NCBI GenBank assembly: GCA_003134555.1
Contig: PLBO01000151.1
Location: 148,589 to 212,588 of the forward strand
DNA: 64,000 bases
From: Actinomycetota bacterium
GTDB lineage: Bacteria; Actinomycetota; Acidimicrobiia; IMCC26256; PALSA-610
Direction of reading: 5' to 3'
Positions within the stretch are counted from its first letter, which is position 1; the number at the start of each line of letters is the position of its first letter. The notes below the pieces were generated by a model that made no database searches, was not told the origin of the DNA, and saw only the letters and a list, made by a program, of their open reading frames with translations. A program made the translations under genes and the position numbers. Below are positions 12,717 to 23,137 of this stretch, piece after piece.

Positions 12717-14140
12717 GTGGCGCGAGCCGTATCGCCGACGACGTCCGTTCCGGCGCCCGGTCGGCGCGCGACGTGCTCGACGAGCACCTCGAGGCGATCA
12801 ACCGGCGCGAGCCGGATATCCACGCCTTCAACGCCGTTTTGGCCGACGAAGCGCGCGCCGCGGCCGATGGCGTCGACGCGGCGGTCGCGCGGGGCGACGA
12901 TCCGGGGCCGCTGGCGGGGGTGCCGCTCGCGCTGAAGGACAACATGTGCACGCGTGGCCTTCTCACTACGTGCTCGTCTCGCATTCTCGAGGGCTGGCGC
13001 CCGCCTTACGACGCGACTGTGGTCGAGCGCGTGCGGGCCGCGGGCGCAGTCGTGATCGGCAAGACCAACCTCGACGAATTCGCGATGGGGTCGTCGACCG
13101 AGAACTCGGCGTTCGGCCCGACGCGCAACCCGCACGATCTCACGCGGGTGCCCGGCGGCTCGAGCGGTGGATCCGCGGCCGCGGTCGCGGCCGGCTTCGC
13201 ACCGTTGGCATTGGGCTCCGATACCGGAGGGTCGATTCGACAGCCGGCGGCGCTGTGTGGTGTCGTCGGCGTGAAGCCGACGTACGGCGCAGTGTCGCGC
13301 TACGGACTCATCGCGTTCGCGTCGTCGCTCGACCAGATCGGACCGTTCGCCGCGACGGTCGAAGATGCCGCGTTGCTGCTGGAGGTGATCGCCGGTCACG
13401 ACTCACTCGACTCGACGTCGATCGCGGGTCCCGCACCCCAGCTCGTCGCGGGGCTCGACGAAGGAGTGTCGGGACTGCGCGTCGGCATCGTCGACGAGAT
13501 GACGGAGATCGACGGGATCGAGCCCCAGGTGCGCGACGCGGTGCGGGCGGCCGCCGCCGGATTGGAGGCCGCGGGCGCGAAGGTCGACACCGTCTCGGTC
13601 CCGTCCGCCACCTACGGCATCTCCGCGTACTACCTGATCGCGCCCGCGGAAGCGTCGTCGAACCTCGCGCGGTACGACGGGGTGCGCTACGGCCTGCGGG
13701 TCGATGCCGACGACGTCTCGCACATGAACTCCGCGACGCGCGAGGCGGGCTTCGGCCGCGAGGTGAAGCGGCGCATCATGCTCGGTACGTATGCGTTGTC
13801 CGCCGGCTACTACGACGCGTACTACGGCCAGGCGCAGCGGGTCCGCACCCTCATCCTCCGTGATTTCGAGCGCGTATACGAGCAGTTCGACGTGCTGATC
13901 GCCGCGACCTCGCCGACCGTGGCGTTCGAGCTCGGCGCGAAGACGGCCGATCCGCTCGCGATGTATTTGTGCGACGTCTGCACCGTCCCGGTGAACCTCA
14001 CCGGCCACCCTGCGATGTCGGTACCGTTCGGCACCGGCGACGCGGGGCTGCCCATCGGCGTGCAGGTTCTCGCGCCCGCCCTCGGCGAGCCGACGATGTT
14101 CCGCGTCGCGCGTGCGATCGAACAGGCGGCCGGGCGATGA
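12713..14140 (+). CDS. gatA: Asp/Glu-tRNA amidotransferase subunit GatA
   Basis: Amidase signature [32 protein letters not shown]; GatA context. Confidence 0.97.
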   Translation: MSGASRIADDVRSGARSARDVLDEHLEAINRREPDIHAFNAVLADEARAAADGVDAAVARGDDPGPLAGVPLALKDNMCTRGLLTTCSSRILEGWRPPYDATVVERVRAAGAVVIGKTNLDEFAMGSSTENSAFGPTRNPHDLTRVPGGSSGGSAAAVAAGFAPLALGSDTGGSIRQPAALCGVVGVKPTYGAVSRYGLIAFASSLDQIGPFAATVEDAALLLEVIAGHDSLDSTSIAGPAPQLVAGLDEGVSGLRVGIVDEMTEIDGIEPQVRDAVRAAAAGLEAAGAKVDTVSVPSATYGISAYYLIAPAEASSNLARYDGVRYGLRVDADDVSHMNSATREAGFGREVKRRIMLGTYALSAGYYDAYYGQAQRVRTLILRDFERVYEQFDVLIAATSPTVAFELGAKTADPLAMYLCDVCTVPVNLTGHPAMSVPFGTGDAGLPIGVQVLAPALGEPTMFRVARAIEQAAGR

Positions 14141-15600
14141 CGGCCTACGAGACGGTGATCGGTCTGGAAGTGCACTGTGAGCTGGCCACCGCGAGCAAGA
14201 TGTTCTGCGGCTGTCCGAACGAGTTCGGCGACGAGCCCAACACCAACGTTTGTGCGGTCTGCCTAGGCCTGCCCGGCTCTCTGCCGGTGCTCAACGCGAT
14301 GGCCGTCGAGTACGCATTGCGTGTAGCCGATGCGTTGAACCTCCGCGTGCCCGAGCGTTCCGTCTTCTCCCGCAAGAACTACTTCTATCCCGACATGCCG
14401 AAGAACTATCAGACGTCGCAGTACGACGAGCCGATCACTATCGACGGTTGGCTCGAGATCGACGGTGTGCGTGTCGGAATCACCCGTGCGCACCTCGAGG
14501 AGGACACGGGGAAGTCGCAACACGTCGGCGTAGGCGGCCGAATTCACGACGCCGAGTTCTCCCTCGTCGACTACAACCGCGCGGGCGTGCCGTTGCTCGA
14601 GATCGTGTCCGAGCCCGACATCCGCTCGGCCGAACAGGCGAAGCGCTATGTCGAGGAGCTGCGTGCGACGTTGCTCGCAGTCGGTGTCTCCGACGTGAAG
14701 ATGGAAGAAGGGTCGCTGCGGATCGACGCCAACGTGTCGGTGCGTACTCCGGGATCGCCCGAGTTCGGCACTCGGGCCGAGATCAAGAACCTGAACTCGT
14801 TGCGGTCGTTGCTGCGCGCCATCGAATACGAATCCGACCGTCAATGGTCGTTGACGCAGGCCGGCGAGAAGGTCGTGCAGGAGACGCGCCACTGGGACGA
14901 GGAGAGCGGGCGGACGATCTCGGGTCGCTCCAAGGAAGAGGCGCACGACTACCGCTACTTCCCAGAACCCGATCTCGTTCCAGTCGAGCCGACGCAGGAG
15001 ATGCGCGAACGGGTGCGCGCGTCGATGCCGGAGCTGCCGGCCGCGCAGCGGGCGCGCTACATCGAGCAGTGGGGCATCGGTGCGGAGGACGCCCGGGTCC
15101 TGGTCGACGTTCCGGGCCTTGCCGCGTATGCGGAGCGCGCGGTCGCGGCCTTGCCTGGCGACAGCGGCGGCTCGGCGAAGGACGTCGTCAACTGGGTGCG
15201 CCAGGAAGTGTTGGCGTACATCAACGAGACCGGACTTTCGCCCGCGGTGCTCGCGCCCGAGATGCTCGCCGAGCTCGTCGCACTGGTCGCGGCGGGGACG
15301 ATCTCCCGCCAGCAGGCGAAGGACGTGCTCGCCGAGTCGTTGCGCGACGAGAAGTGGCCGCGCACGATCGTCGAAGAACGGGGTATCGCGCAGGTCAGCG
15401 ACGAGGGCGCGATCGCCGACGTCATCGATCGCGTGCTCGCGGCGAATCCCAATGTCGCGGAGGAGTACCGCGCCGGCGACGAAGCCGCCAAGAAGAAGAA
15501 GTGGGGATTCCTGATGGGTCAGGTGATGCGCGAGCTGAAGGGCCGGGGCAACGCGCAGGTCATCAACCGGATTCTGGAACAGCGCGTCGCCGGCGAGTAG
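14137..15600 (+). CDS. gatB: Asp/Glu-tRNA amidotransferase subunit GatB
   Basis: [49 protein letters not shown] overlap with gatA. Confidence 0.97.
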   Translation: MTAYETVIGLEVHCELATASKMFCGCPNEFGDEPNTNVCAVCLGLPGSLPVLNAMAVEYALRVADALNLRVPERSVFSRKNYFYPDMPKNYQTSQYDEPITIDGWLEIDGVRVGITRAHLEEDTGKSQHVGVGGRIHDAEFSLVDYNRAGVPLLEIVSEPDIRSAEQAKRYVEELRATLLAVGVSDVKMEEGSLRIDANVSVRTPGSPEFGTRAEIKNLNSLRSLLRAIEYESDRQWSLTQAGEKVVQETRHWDEESGRTISGRSKEEAHDYRYFPEPDLVPVEPTQEMRERVRASMPELPAAQRARYIEQWGIGAEDARVLVDVPGLAAYAERAVAALPGDSGGSAKDVVNWVRQEVLAYINETGLSPAVLAPEMLAELVALVAAGTISRQQAKDVLAESLRDEKWPRTIVEERGIAQVSDEGAIADVIDRVLAANPNVAEEYRAGDEAAKKKKWGFLMGQVMRELKGRGNAQVINRILEQRVAGE

Positions 15601-15825
15601 TACGAGGCCTACGGGTCGAGCAATGCCCTCTACGGGCGTCAGCGGACCCGTGAGTGGGCTTGACCCGCCGGGGGTCATCGCTACGGGTCACGTACTTGTG
15701 ACGCGCTCGTGATGCAACGCCGTGTTACCTGAAGCGAGACCCGAGACGTCGATGAGCGACGTAACAGTACGGAAGGTGCGAGCAGGTGCGCCCAGACCCC
15801 GCGGACCGCCTCTTTGTGAGGAACG

Positions 15826-16920
15826 GTGGTGGTCATGCCGAGCGAGAAGAAGCTTTCCGGGGTCTTGAGTGAGTTCGCTCATACGCTTCTGACTGACGTG
15901 CCCATTCAGGCGATCCTCGACCATTTGGTCGAGCGCATCGTCGAAGTGATGCCAATCACATCGGCGGGCGTGACACTTATCGCACCCGGGATGAGTCCGG
16001 AGTATGTCGCGGCATCCGACGAAGCCGCTCTGCGGTACGAAGGCTTGCAGAGCGAACTGGGCGACGGCCCCTGCCTCGCGGCGTATCACTCGGCCACGCC
16101 GGTCGCGGTGCCTGACCTACGGGAGGAAGCGCGGTTTCCACAGTTCACTCCCCGCGCCATAGACGCGGGATTGGCCGCCGTGTTCACGTACCCTTTGCTC
16201 AACGGCACCGAATGTCTCGGAGCGCTGGATCTCTATCGGGATGTTCCGGGACCGTTGAGCCGCGCCGCAGGAGACGCGGCGCGGACGCTGGCGGAAGTGA
16301 CTTCGGTGTATCTGGTGACCGCGAGGGCTCGGCACGAGCTCGAGGCGTCATCGCTCAAATCGCGTAACGATGCATTGCACGACCCTTTGACCGGCCTTCC
16401 GAACCGGACACTTCTCGACGAGCGGCTCGAGCACGCGCTTCTTCGGAGCGAGCGCAGCGGACTTGCGCCTGCGATCCTGTTTCTCGACCTCGATGGGTTC
16501 AAAAGCGTCAACGATCTACACGGCCATGCCACTGGTGACGAGCTCCTGATCGCAGTCGGTCGGCGCGTCGCGGCGATGCTGCGCCCGAGCGATACCGTGG
16601 CCCGTCTGTCGGGCGACGAATTTGTCGTGCTGTGCGAGGACCTGCCGAGTGACGTGGCGCTCGACGCCATCGCAGTTCGAGTCGGCGCCGGTCTGGCGGC
16701 GGAGTTCGTTCTATCGACGAAGAAGGTTGCGATCACGGCGAGCATAGGAACCGCGACGGCGGTTCCGGGTGTTGCAACCGTCGACGGTCTTCTCCATGAG
16801 GCCGACGTGGCGATGTACACGGCGAAACGCAACGGAGGCGCCGGACATCAGAACTTGGCGGCGCACTACGGCCCGCAGGCCGATCGGTCGGTCGATCTCG
16901 AAGTAGCTCAGTCTGATTGA
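15826..16920 (+). CDS. GAF-GGDEF diguanylate cyclase-like protein
   Basis: GAF-like N-terminus; DPLTGLPNRTLLDERL; RPSD-TVARL-SGDEF (I-site plus variant active site). Confidence 0.9.
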   Translation: MVVMPSEKKLSGVLSEFAHTLLTDVPIQAILDHLVERIVEVMPITSAGVTLIAPGMSPEYVAASDEAALRYEGLQSELGDGPCLAAYHSATPVAVPDLREEARFPQFTPRAIDAGLAAVFTYPLLNGTECLGALDLYRDVPGPLSRAAGDAARTLAEVTSVYLVTARARHELEASSLKSRNDALHDPLTGLPNRTLLDERLEHALLRSERSGLAPAILFLDLDGFKSVNDLHGHATGDELLIAVGRRVAAMLRPSDTVARLSGDEFVVLCEDLPSDVALDAIAVRVGAGLAAEFVLSTKKVAITASIGTATAVPGVATVDGLLHEADVAMYTAKRNGGAGHQNLAAHYGPQADRSVDLEVAQSD

Positions 16921-16951
16921 TCGTCGTCGCTTGCCGAGCGAAGGTCCGCCG

Positions 16952-17590
16952 TCAATCCAGTGCGCTTGCGCCAGGATCAGTTGCGGTCGTGATCGAGACG
17001 ACGATCCCGCGCAGGTGCGCCGCACTCAGGCCCAGCGTCGCGCTCAGTGACTCGAGCACCTGCATCTCGGACGCAGTGAGCGGTCCGTCGGCGAGGCCGA
17101 TCCGCGCGACCTGTTCGACGAACGTTTCCTTCCCTTGCGGGTCCAGACCCTGGGCCAATGGCCCGAGGTAGTCGCGCAGTTGCGAGGCGTCCAGCGCGGC
17201 GAGGTCGTGAACGAGCCACGACTCGTCGTAGTTCTCGGCTCCGGTCTTCCGAGCTGCGTCGACCGCCGCGGCGCGCGCGGCATTGCTGGTCGGGTCACCG
17301 GCCGCGAGCATCGACATGGATGCGACCCGCATTGCACCACGCAAGTTCTCGCTGAAGGACGCGGAAGTGGGCGTATTCAAGACCTCGGGGCGGAAACCCG
17401 TACCGCACGTCGAGCACTTGACCTGCTCGCCGAGCACCTTTCCGGCCGGGAAGAGCGGGATGAAGAACAGCGTGAACCACCGCCGGATCTGCTGCAGTAC
17501 GTACGAGCGATCGGCGCCGCAGCGAGAGCAGAAGAATTCTCCCGTGGACACTGTCTTCGCGCGGTTTCTCAAGCCCCAAATGAGAATCAT
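16952..17590 (-). CDS. Zinc-ribbon plus TerB-like domain protein
   Basis: CSRCG...CSTCGTGF ribbon, then helical TerB-like acidic region; ATG start MILIWGLRNRAK. Confidence 0.65.
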   Translation of the reverse strand: MILIWGLRNRAKTVSTGEFFCSRCGADRSYVLQQIRRWFTLFFIPLFPAGKVLGEQVKCSTCGTGFRPEVLNTPTSASFSENLRGAMRVASMSMLAAGDPTSNAARAAAVDAARKTGAENYDESWLVHDLAALDASQLRDYLGPLAQGLDPQGKETFVEQVARIGLADGPLTASEMQVLESLSATLGLSAAHLRGIVVSITTATDPGASALD

Positions 17591-17641
17591 GAACAAAACG
17601 GTACTACGCGGCCTGGTGAGCGAGTGCGAGAGACTGATGGT

Positions 17642-18373
17642 GTGGCCGATGACGTGAACGTGGTACGCGAGTTCACGAGTGAGCTTGCTGCTGCACTCGC
17701 GAACGTCGCGGCGGGCGTCCTGGTCGGCGTATACCTGCACGGTTCGGCGGTGTTGGGCGACTGGAGCGCGCGGGCCAGCGACGTCGACGTGCTCGTCGTC
17801 GTCGAAGACGGTGTGACGTCGAGCATGGCCGAGCGTCTGGCCGAATTGCTGGGCTCCGATCTCGAGTGTCCGGGTGCCGGGCTCGAGGCCTCGGTGGTGG
17901 TTGCGGGAGCGGCTTCGGCGCCGACCGCACCGTGGCCGTTCGTGATCCACGCGACCACAACTCACAATGATCGAAAGCTTGTGTGGGGAACTTCCGGCGG
18001 TGGCGACGTCGACCTGATCCTGCACTATGCCGTCGCGCGCAGTCACGGTTGGGCGGCCTGCGGCCCGGAGCCTCAGTTGGTCGTCGGTGCAATTCCCGAC
18101 GTCGTCGTCGCGAGCCAACTTGCCCAGGAGCTGTGTTGGGCGGTCGAACATGCCGGCGCGTCGTACGCGATCCTGAACGCGTGTCGCGCCTTGCGCTTTC
18201 GCGACACCGGCACTCTGTGCTCCAAGACCGATGGCGGCGACTGGGCGCGGGCTCGTGGGATCCAACCCGAGCTCGTGCAAGCCGCGCTCGACGATCGCCG
18301 CCTCGGCGTGTCCTCATCAGTTACCGAGACGGTTGCCGAGTGGGTCCTCGCCGTAGCTGCAGATGTCTCATGA
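17642..18373 (+). CDS. AadA-like aminoglycoside nucleotidyltransferase family protein
   Basis: YLHGSAVLGDWSARASDVDVLVVV (GSxxxGDW..SDxD) plus C-terminal LNACRALRFRDTGTLCSKTDGGDWA. Confidence 0.8.
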   Translation: MADDVNVVREFTSELAAALANVAAGVLVGVYLHGSAVLGDWSARASDVDVLVVVEDGVTSSMAERLAELLGSDLECPGAGLEASVVVAGAASAPTAPWPFVIHATTTHNDRKLVWGTSGGGDVDLILHYAVARSHGWAACGPEPQLVVGAIPDVVVASQLAQELCWAVEHAGASYAILNACRALRFRDTGTLCSKTDGGDWARARGIQPELVQAALDDRRLGVSSSVTETVAEWVLAVAADVS

Positions 18374-18381
18374 CCCGGTGG

Positions 18382-19401
18382 CTATTTCTGCCTCCCGCGG
18401 AAACCTCCGAGCACTCGCGCGACGCGCTCGGGTCCCAGCTTGTCGGGGGTATCGAACGAGACCCGTTGGACGATGTCTCCGTAGCGTTCGTGGAGCCGGG
18501 GGCCGATCTCTTCCGGAGTCCCCGACACGCTGAACGTGTCGACCATCTCGTCGGTGATCATCGACGCCATCGTCGCCCAGTCGCCGGTCTTCGACAGTCG
18601 GTTGAGCTCTGATTGCAGTTCGCCCCATCCGTGCGTGTCGAGCACCACTTTGTATGCGGGTGTCGAGCCGTAGAACGCGAGTCGCGGGCGAATCGCGTCG
18701 CGGCCACGCGCGAGCTCCTCTTCCGACTCCGCGACGATCACCATCGACGGGAATGCGATCTCGAGCTGCGAACTGTTCCGACCGCTCTTCGCCAGCCCTC
18801 GTTCGAGCGCCGGCACCGTCGTCTCGCGCATGAACTTCTCGGTCGAGAACGGGTGGATCATGAAACCGTCGGCGACCTCGCCGGCGACCTCGGTCATGCG
18901 GGGCCCGACGCCTCCGAGGAAGATGCGCGGCACGCCGAAGGGGCTCGGGCCCGGGTCGAAGAACGGCGTCATGAGGGTGTGCGTGTAGAAGTCGCCGTGG
19001 AAGTCGAGCTTCGTGCCTTCGTGCCAGCGCGCCCAGATCGCGCGCACGGCGAGTACCAGCTCGCGCATGCGCTCGACCGGCTTCGACCACTGCATGGAAA
19101 ACCGCTTCTCGATGTGCGGCTTGATCTGGGTGCCGAGCCCGAGGTTGAAGCGGCCCCGCGACGCGAGCTGCAGGTCGTACGCGGATTGGGCGAGTGTCAT
19201 CGGATTGCGGGCGAACGCGATCACCACTGCGGTGGTCAGCTGTACGCGTTCGGTGTGCTCGGCCGCGAGCAGGAGCGGGAAGAAGCCGTCGTGCGCGCCC
19301 TCGAACGAATAGATGCCGTCGTATCCCGCGGCTTCGATGCCACGAGCCGCGTCGGGGACGGCTTGCAGGTCGGTGGTCGTCAATGCAGCGTCGACGAGCA
19401 T
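18382..19401 (-). CDS. LLM-class F420-dependent oxidoreductase
   Basis: TTAVVIAFARNPMTLAQSAYDLQLASRGRFNLGLGTQIKPHIEKRFSM, luciferase-like fold signature. Confidence 0.9.
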   Translation of the reverse strand: MLVDAALTTTDLQAVPDAARGIEAAGYDGIYSFEGAHDGFFPLLLAAEHTERVQLTTAVVIAFARNPMTLAQSAYDLQLASRGRFNLGLGTQIKPHIEKRFSMQWSKPVERMRELVLAVRAIWARWHEGTKLDFHGDFYTHTLMTPFFDPGPSPFGVPRIFLGGVGPRMTEVAGEVADGFMIHPFSTEKFMRETTVPALERGLAKSGRNSSQLEIAFPSMVIVAESEEELARGRDAIRPRLAFYGSTPAYKVVLDTHGWGELQSELNRLSKTGDWATMASMITDEMVDTFSVSGTPEEIGPRLHERYGDIVQRVSFDTPDKLGPERVARVLGGFRGRQK

Positions 19402-19406
19402 GGGCG

Positions 19407-19417
19407 ATCCCTACGAT
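19407..19417. promoter_or_regulatory. Overlapping divergent -10 boxes for LLM oxidoreductase (-) and methyltransferase (+)
   Basis: TACGAT (+, 19412-19417, 6 nt to ATG 19424) and TAGGGA (-, 19413-19408, 6 nt to ATG 19401) share T19412 A19413. Confidence 0.5.
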
Positions 19418-19423
19418 TGGGCG

Positions 19424-20152
19424 ATGGAGCACTTCGGTCCGGAAACCTACGGCGAGCGCGTCGCCGACGTCTACGACGAGTGGTACATGCCGGTCGACAC
19501 CGCGGCCGAGGTGGCGCTCTTGACCGAGCTCGCGCAGGGCGGGCGAGTACTCGAGCTCGGCATCGGAACCGGACGGGTGGCGCTCCCGCTCGCGGCGAGC
19601 GGTGTCGAGGTGCACGGGATCGACGCCTCACCTGCGATGGTCGAACGGCTGCGCGCCAAACCGGGAGGCGACACGATTCCCGTCACGATCGGGGAGATGT
19701 CGGAGGTGCCGGTCGACGGCGAGTTCGCGCTTGTGTTCGTGGTGTTCAACACGTTCTTCCAGCTCTATTCGCAGGAGGCGCAGCTGCGTTGCTTCGGCAA
19801 CGTCGCCGCGCACTTGCAGCCGGGCGGACGGTTCGTGATCCATGCGTTCGTTCCCGACACGTCGCGCGTCGAATCCGGTGACCACCTCGCGGTGAAGGAG
19901 GCTTCGCTCGACTTGGTGCGCCTCGACGCGAGCGTGTTCGACTCGAGCCGGCAACGACTCGACACGACGCAGGTGCGGATTACCGAGGACGGAATCCGCC
20001 TCGTACACGCGAAGCTGCGATTTGCGTGGCCGCCCGAGCTCGACCTCATGGCGCGGCTCGCGGGCTTGACCCTCGAACATCGCTGGGCGACGTTCGACAA
20101 GCAACCGTTCAGTGGCGAGAGCGCCTTCCACGTTTCCGTCTATCGCGCATGA
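19424..20152 (+). CDS. Class I SAM-dependent methyltransferase
   Basis: GRVLELGIGTGRVALPLAASGVEVHGIDASPAMVERL; alternative ATG at 19400. Confidence 0.88.
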   Translation: MEHFGPETYGERVADVYDEWYMPVDTAAEVALLTELAQGGRVLELGIGTGRVALPLAASGVEVHGIDASPAMVERLRAKPGGDTIPVTIGEMSEVPVDGEFALVFVVFNTFFQLYSQEAQLRCFGNVAAHLQPGGRFVIHAFVPDTSRVESGDHLAVKEASLDLVRLDASVFDSSRQRLDTTQVRITEDGIRLVHAKLRFAWPPELDLMARLAGLTLEHRWATFDKQPFSGESAFHVSVYRA

Positions 20153-21725
20153 TCTGCCGGGTCGCGTGGAGGCCGGGGATGCCGGTGACGCCCCCTCCTC
20201 CGTGCGTCGCGCTACTCGCCTGATACAGCCCCGCGATAGGTGTGCGAAAGTCGGCGTAGCCCGGGGCCGGGCGCATGTGGAACATCTGGTCGGGCGACAG
20301 CTCACCGTGGAAGATGTTGCCGCCGACGAGGCCGTACTCGTGTTCCATCTCGTACGGCCCGATGACCTGCCGGTGCAGGATCGAATCGGTGAATCCGGGA
20401 GCGACCGCGTCGACGCGTGCGATGACCCGATCGGCGTACGCGTCGAGAGCCGCCGTGTCCTGTGTGGTCGCGTACGTGTGCGGAACCCATTGCGTGAACA
20501 TCGACACGACGTGCTTGCCTTCGGGCGCGAGAGTGGGATCGAACACACTCGGGATGCAGATGTCGGCGAAGGGAAGGCCGGCGGCCCGACCCGCAACTGC
20601 GTCCTGGAACGCGCGTTCGATGTCGTCGAGCGACTCCGCGAGCACGATGGTCCCGCCGTGCACCTCGGGGTCGTAACCGGGCTTCGCCGTGAACTCGGGC
20701 AGCCGGTCGACGGCGACGTTCACCTTCACGGTGCCGCTGCGGGAACGCCAACGCTCGATGCGCTCGACGAAGTCGGTCGGCAGGAGAGCCGGCTCGATGT
20801 GTTCGAGGAACGTGATCTTCGGATGGGTCGCGGCCACGACGACGTCGGCGCGCAGCTCCTCGCCCGATTCGAGCGTGACTCCGCGTACGCGTCCGTCGCG
20901 AACGTCGATGCGGGCGACAGGCGCGTCGGTGCGCACGGTCGCGCCGTTGGCGATCGCCGCATCGCGCAAGGCCCTGCTCACCGCGCCCATCCCGCCCTCG
21001 GGGAAGCCCCACGAGCCGAGCTGACCTTCGCCGACGTCACCGATCTTGTGATGTGCCATCACGTACGCGGTCCCCGCCGACCGCGGCCCCGCCCACGTGC
21101 CGATGACGCCGCTCACCGCGAGCACGCCCTGCATCTGAGGTGACGCGAAGTACTCGTCGAGCAGGTCGGCGATGCTCATCGTGAACAGGCGGGTGACGTC
21201 GGCCGTTCCGTCGACACCGAGCCGGCGTAATCGCCATGCGAGCTGCAGTTGGTCCACGAGGTCGCGCGGACGCCGCGACCCCACGCGCGGTGGAATCGTC
21301 GTGAGCAACGGACCGAGCACGTCGGCGAGGCTGCCGAGCCACGAGTCCCAACGGTCGTACGCCTCGGCGTCGGCCTTCGAGAACTGTGCGATCTGGTCGC
21401 GGCGGCGCGACGGATCGTCGGGGAGTTGCAGCGCGCGACCGTCGCGGTACGGCGCGAAGTAACCGTGCTGCGGGTACACCTTGTAGCCGTGCCGTGCGAG
21501 CTCCAGCTCCTGCACGATCGTCGGCGGCATGAGGCTGACGACGTACGACAGCGCGGTGACGTTGAACTCCGGACCCCACGGCTGCTCCGTCGTCGCCGCG
21601 CCGCCGACCTGCGATCGGCGCTCGAGCACCGTGACGCGTGCCCCGCGCCGCGCGAGGAGCCCGGCCGCCACGAGCCCGTTGTGCCCACCACCTACGACGA
21701 CGACGTCGAAACCGTCGGCGCTCAT
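20109..21725 (-). CDS. FAD-dependent oxidoreductase, phytoene desaturase/amine oxidase-like
   Basis: FDVVVVGGGHNGLVAAGLLARRGARVTVLERRSQVGGAATTE; C-terminal GGGVTGIPGLHATRQI. Confidence 0.9.
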   Translation of the reverse strand: MSADGFDVVVVGGGHNGLVAAGLLARRGARVTVLERRSQVGGAATTEQPWGPEFNVTALSYVVSLMPPTIVQELELARHGYKVYPQHGYFAPYRDGRALQLPDDPSRRRDQIAQFSKADAEAYDRWDSWLGSLADVLGPLLTTIPPRVGSRRPRDLVDQLQLAWRLRRLGVDGTADVTRLFTMSIADLLDEYFASPQMQGVLAVSGVIGTWAGPRSAGTAYVMAHHKIGDVGEGQLGSWGFPEGGMGAVSRALRDAAIANGATVRTDAPVARIDVRDGRVRGVTLESGEELRADVVVAATHPKITFLEHIEPALLPTDFVERIERWRSRSGTVKVNVAVDRLPEFTAKPGYDPEVHGGTIVLAESLDDIERAFQDAVAGRAAGLPFADICIPSVFDPTLAPEGKHVVSMFTQWVPHTYATTQDTAALDAYADRVIARVDAVAPGFTDSILHRQVIGPYEMEHEYGLVGGNIFHGELSPDQMFHMRPAPGYADFRTPIAGLYQASSATHGGGGVTGIPGLHATRQIMRDRRKRGRRSRH

Positions 21726-22249
21726 CGCGCGACCTGATCGAGCATCGGGCGCCAGCTGTCGAGCGCAAGGGGCCGCGCGGTCGGGTCTTTCGCGCTCTCG
21801 TCGGCGCGGCGGAGTGCGAGGATCGCGGGAAGGTCGGGATCCGACGCCAATGACGCGATCGCCGACGTGTCGAGCGCATCGCCCTGCAACTGCAATGACT
21901 CGATGCTGCGCGGGCTGAGCCGGGCGCGGTAGGCGGGATCGGTTGCGACCAGATAACGCTTGGCGTCGACGTGCGCGCCCACGAGCCGCGCGACGCGCGC
22001 GCCGAGCAGAGGCTCGACCAGCTCGGCTCCCCGGCGCGCGTGGTCGCCGTGGTCGTTCGGGAACACGATGTCGGCGATGTCGTGCACCAGCCCCGCGACG
22101 GCCAGCTCCGTATCGGCGGGATAAGACGCGCGCAGGTTCGCTCCGCACTGCAACGCGTGGGCGAGACCGTCGACGTCGGGCTCGTCGTGCACGCCGGCGC
22201 CCCGCGCGAGCAGCGCCAGGAGGTCGTCGACCGACGCAGGCGCGGTCAC
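21722..22249 (-). CDS. HD-domain protein resembling the PhnZ/TmpB-type diiron oxygenase family (COG4341-like)
   Basis: [10 protein letters not shown] (HD), [46 protein letters not shown] start, 4-bp overlaps on both sides. Confidence 0.7.
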   Translation of the reverse strand: MTAPASVDDLLALLARGAGVHDEPDVDGLAHALQCGANLRASYPADTELAVAGLVHDIADIVFPNDHGDHARRGAELVEPLLGARVARLVGAHVDAKRYLVATDPAYRARLSPRSIESLQLQGDALDTSAIASLASDPDLPAILALRRADESAKDPTARPLALDSWRPMLDQVAR

Positions 22250-23112
22250 AGTTGCGCCTCGATGTCGGCGATCAGCCGCTGGAGATGCAGGGCGCGGACC
22301 GCGTTCGCGGGATGTTCGGCGCCGCGCGCGACGGCGGCGAGGTCGGTGCGCATCCGATCGGCGCGGGCCTCGTGGTCGACGGCGCGGGCGTCGAAGGACG
22401 CGACCCCTCGCGGGGAGTACACCTCGATCTCGGTGCGGCCGGAGGTCGCGGCGGTGCAGCACATCGACGCGCTGCTCGTCGCGCCGGACGCATGCGTGCA
22501 GTTGACCGAGACCCAGCCGAGCGGATCCCCGGACGCCTGCACCGCGACGATCTCGCCCAACCCGCCTTCGAGCAGGTCGAGCACGTGGGGACCGATGTCG
22601 AGCACGGCGCCGCGTTCGAGGCGCCAACCGTGCGCGAACTCCCCACCGAGGAATGCCCCGGAGATGAAGCAGGCCCGGCCACCTACGGGCTCGATGCGCG
22701 CCGCCTCGGCGATGAAGTCGTCAAGCCGCGGATCGAAGCGGTTCGTGAGCATCACCAGCGTTTTGACGCCGGTCTCGGCGACCACGTCGACGATCGCCTG
22801 CGCGCCCTCGACGTTTTCGCCCAGCGGCTTCTCGAGGAGGAGCGTCTTGCCCGCCTTCGCGGCGCGGATCGCGAGCGCCGGCTGCGCGGCCGGAGTCACG
22901 GCGATCGCCACCGCCTCGCAGGCATCCAGGAGTGCGTCGAGGTCGTCGAAGGCGGCGACTCCCAGAGCCGCGCCGAGCTCCTGCGCGTGCGCAGGCGTGC
23001 GCGACCAGGCGCCGGTGACGCGGGTCTGCGGTCCGGCCGCGAGCACGGGTCCGGTCACCATGCGCGCCCACGGACCGGCGCCGATGAGGCCTACGGCCAA
23101 GGGTTCGGACAC
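22246..23112 (-). CDS. Gfo/Idh/MocA family oxidoreductase
   Basis: [51 protein letters not shown]. Confidence 0.88.
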   Translation of the reverse strand: MSEPLAVGLIGAGPWARMVTGPVLAAGPQTRVTGAWSRTPAHAQELGAALGVAAFDDLDALLDACEAVAIAVTPAAQPALAIRAAKAGKTLLLEKPLGENVEGAQAIVDVVAETGVKTLVMLTNRFDPRLDDFIAEAARIEPVGGRACFISGAFLGGEFAHGWRLERGAVLDIGPHVLDLLEGGLGEIVAVQASGDPLGWVSVNCTHASGATSSASMCCTAATSGRTEIEVYSPRGVASFDARAVDHEARADRMRTDLAAVARGAEHPANAVRALHLQRLIADIEAQL

Positions 23113-23119
23113 AGGTGCG

Positions 23120-23129
23120 ACGCTACCCT
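23120..23129. promoter_or_regulatory. Overlapping divergent -10 boxes for Gfo/Idh oxidoreductase (-) and ilvD (+)
   Basis: TACCCT (+, 23124-23129, 8 nt to ATG 23138) and TAGCGT (-, 23125-23120, 7 nt to GTG 23112) share T23124 A23125. Confidence 0.6.
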
Positions 23130-23137
23130 TGCGCCCC

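Noticed and set aside
14263-15678. 471-aa minus-strand ORF
   Set aside because: Antisense to gatB; no recognisable domain.
21971-23137. N-terminal extension of the 947-aa ORF (21971..24814)
   Set aside because: Only the part from 23138 is IlvD; the extension is antisense to the HD and Gfo/Idh genes.
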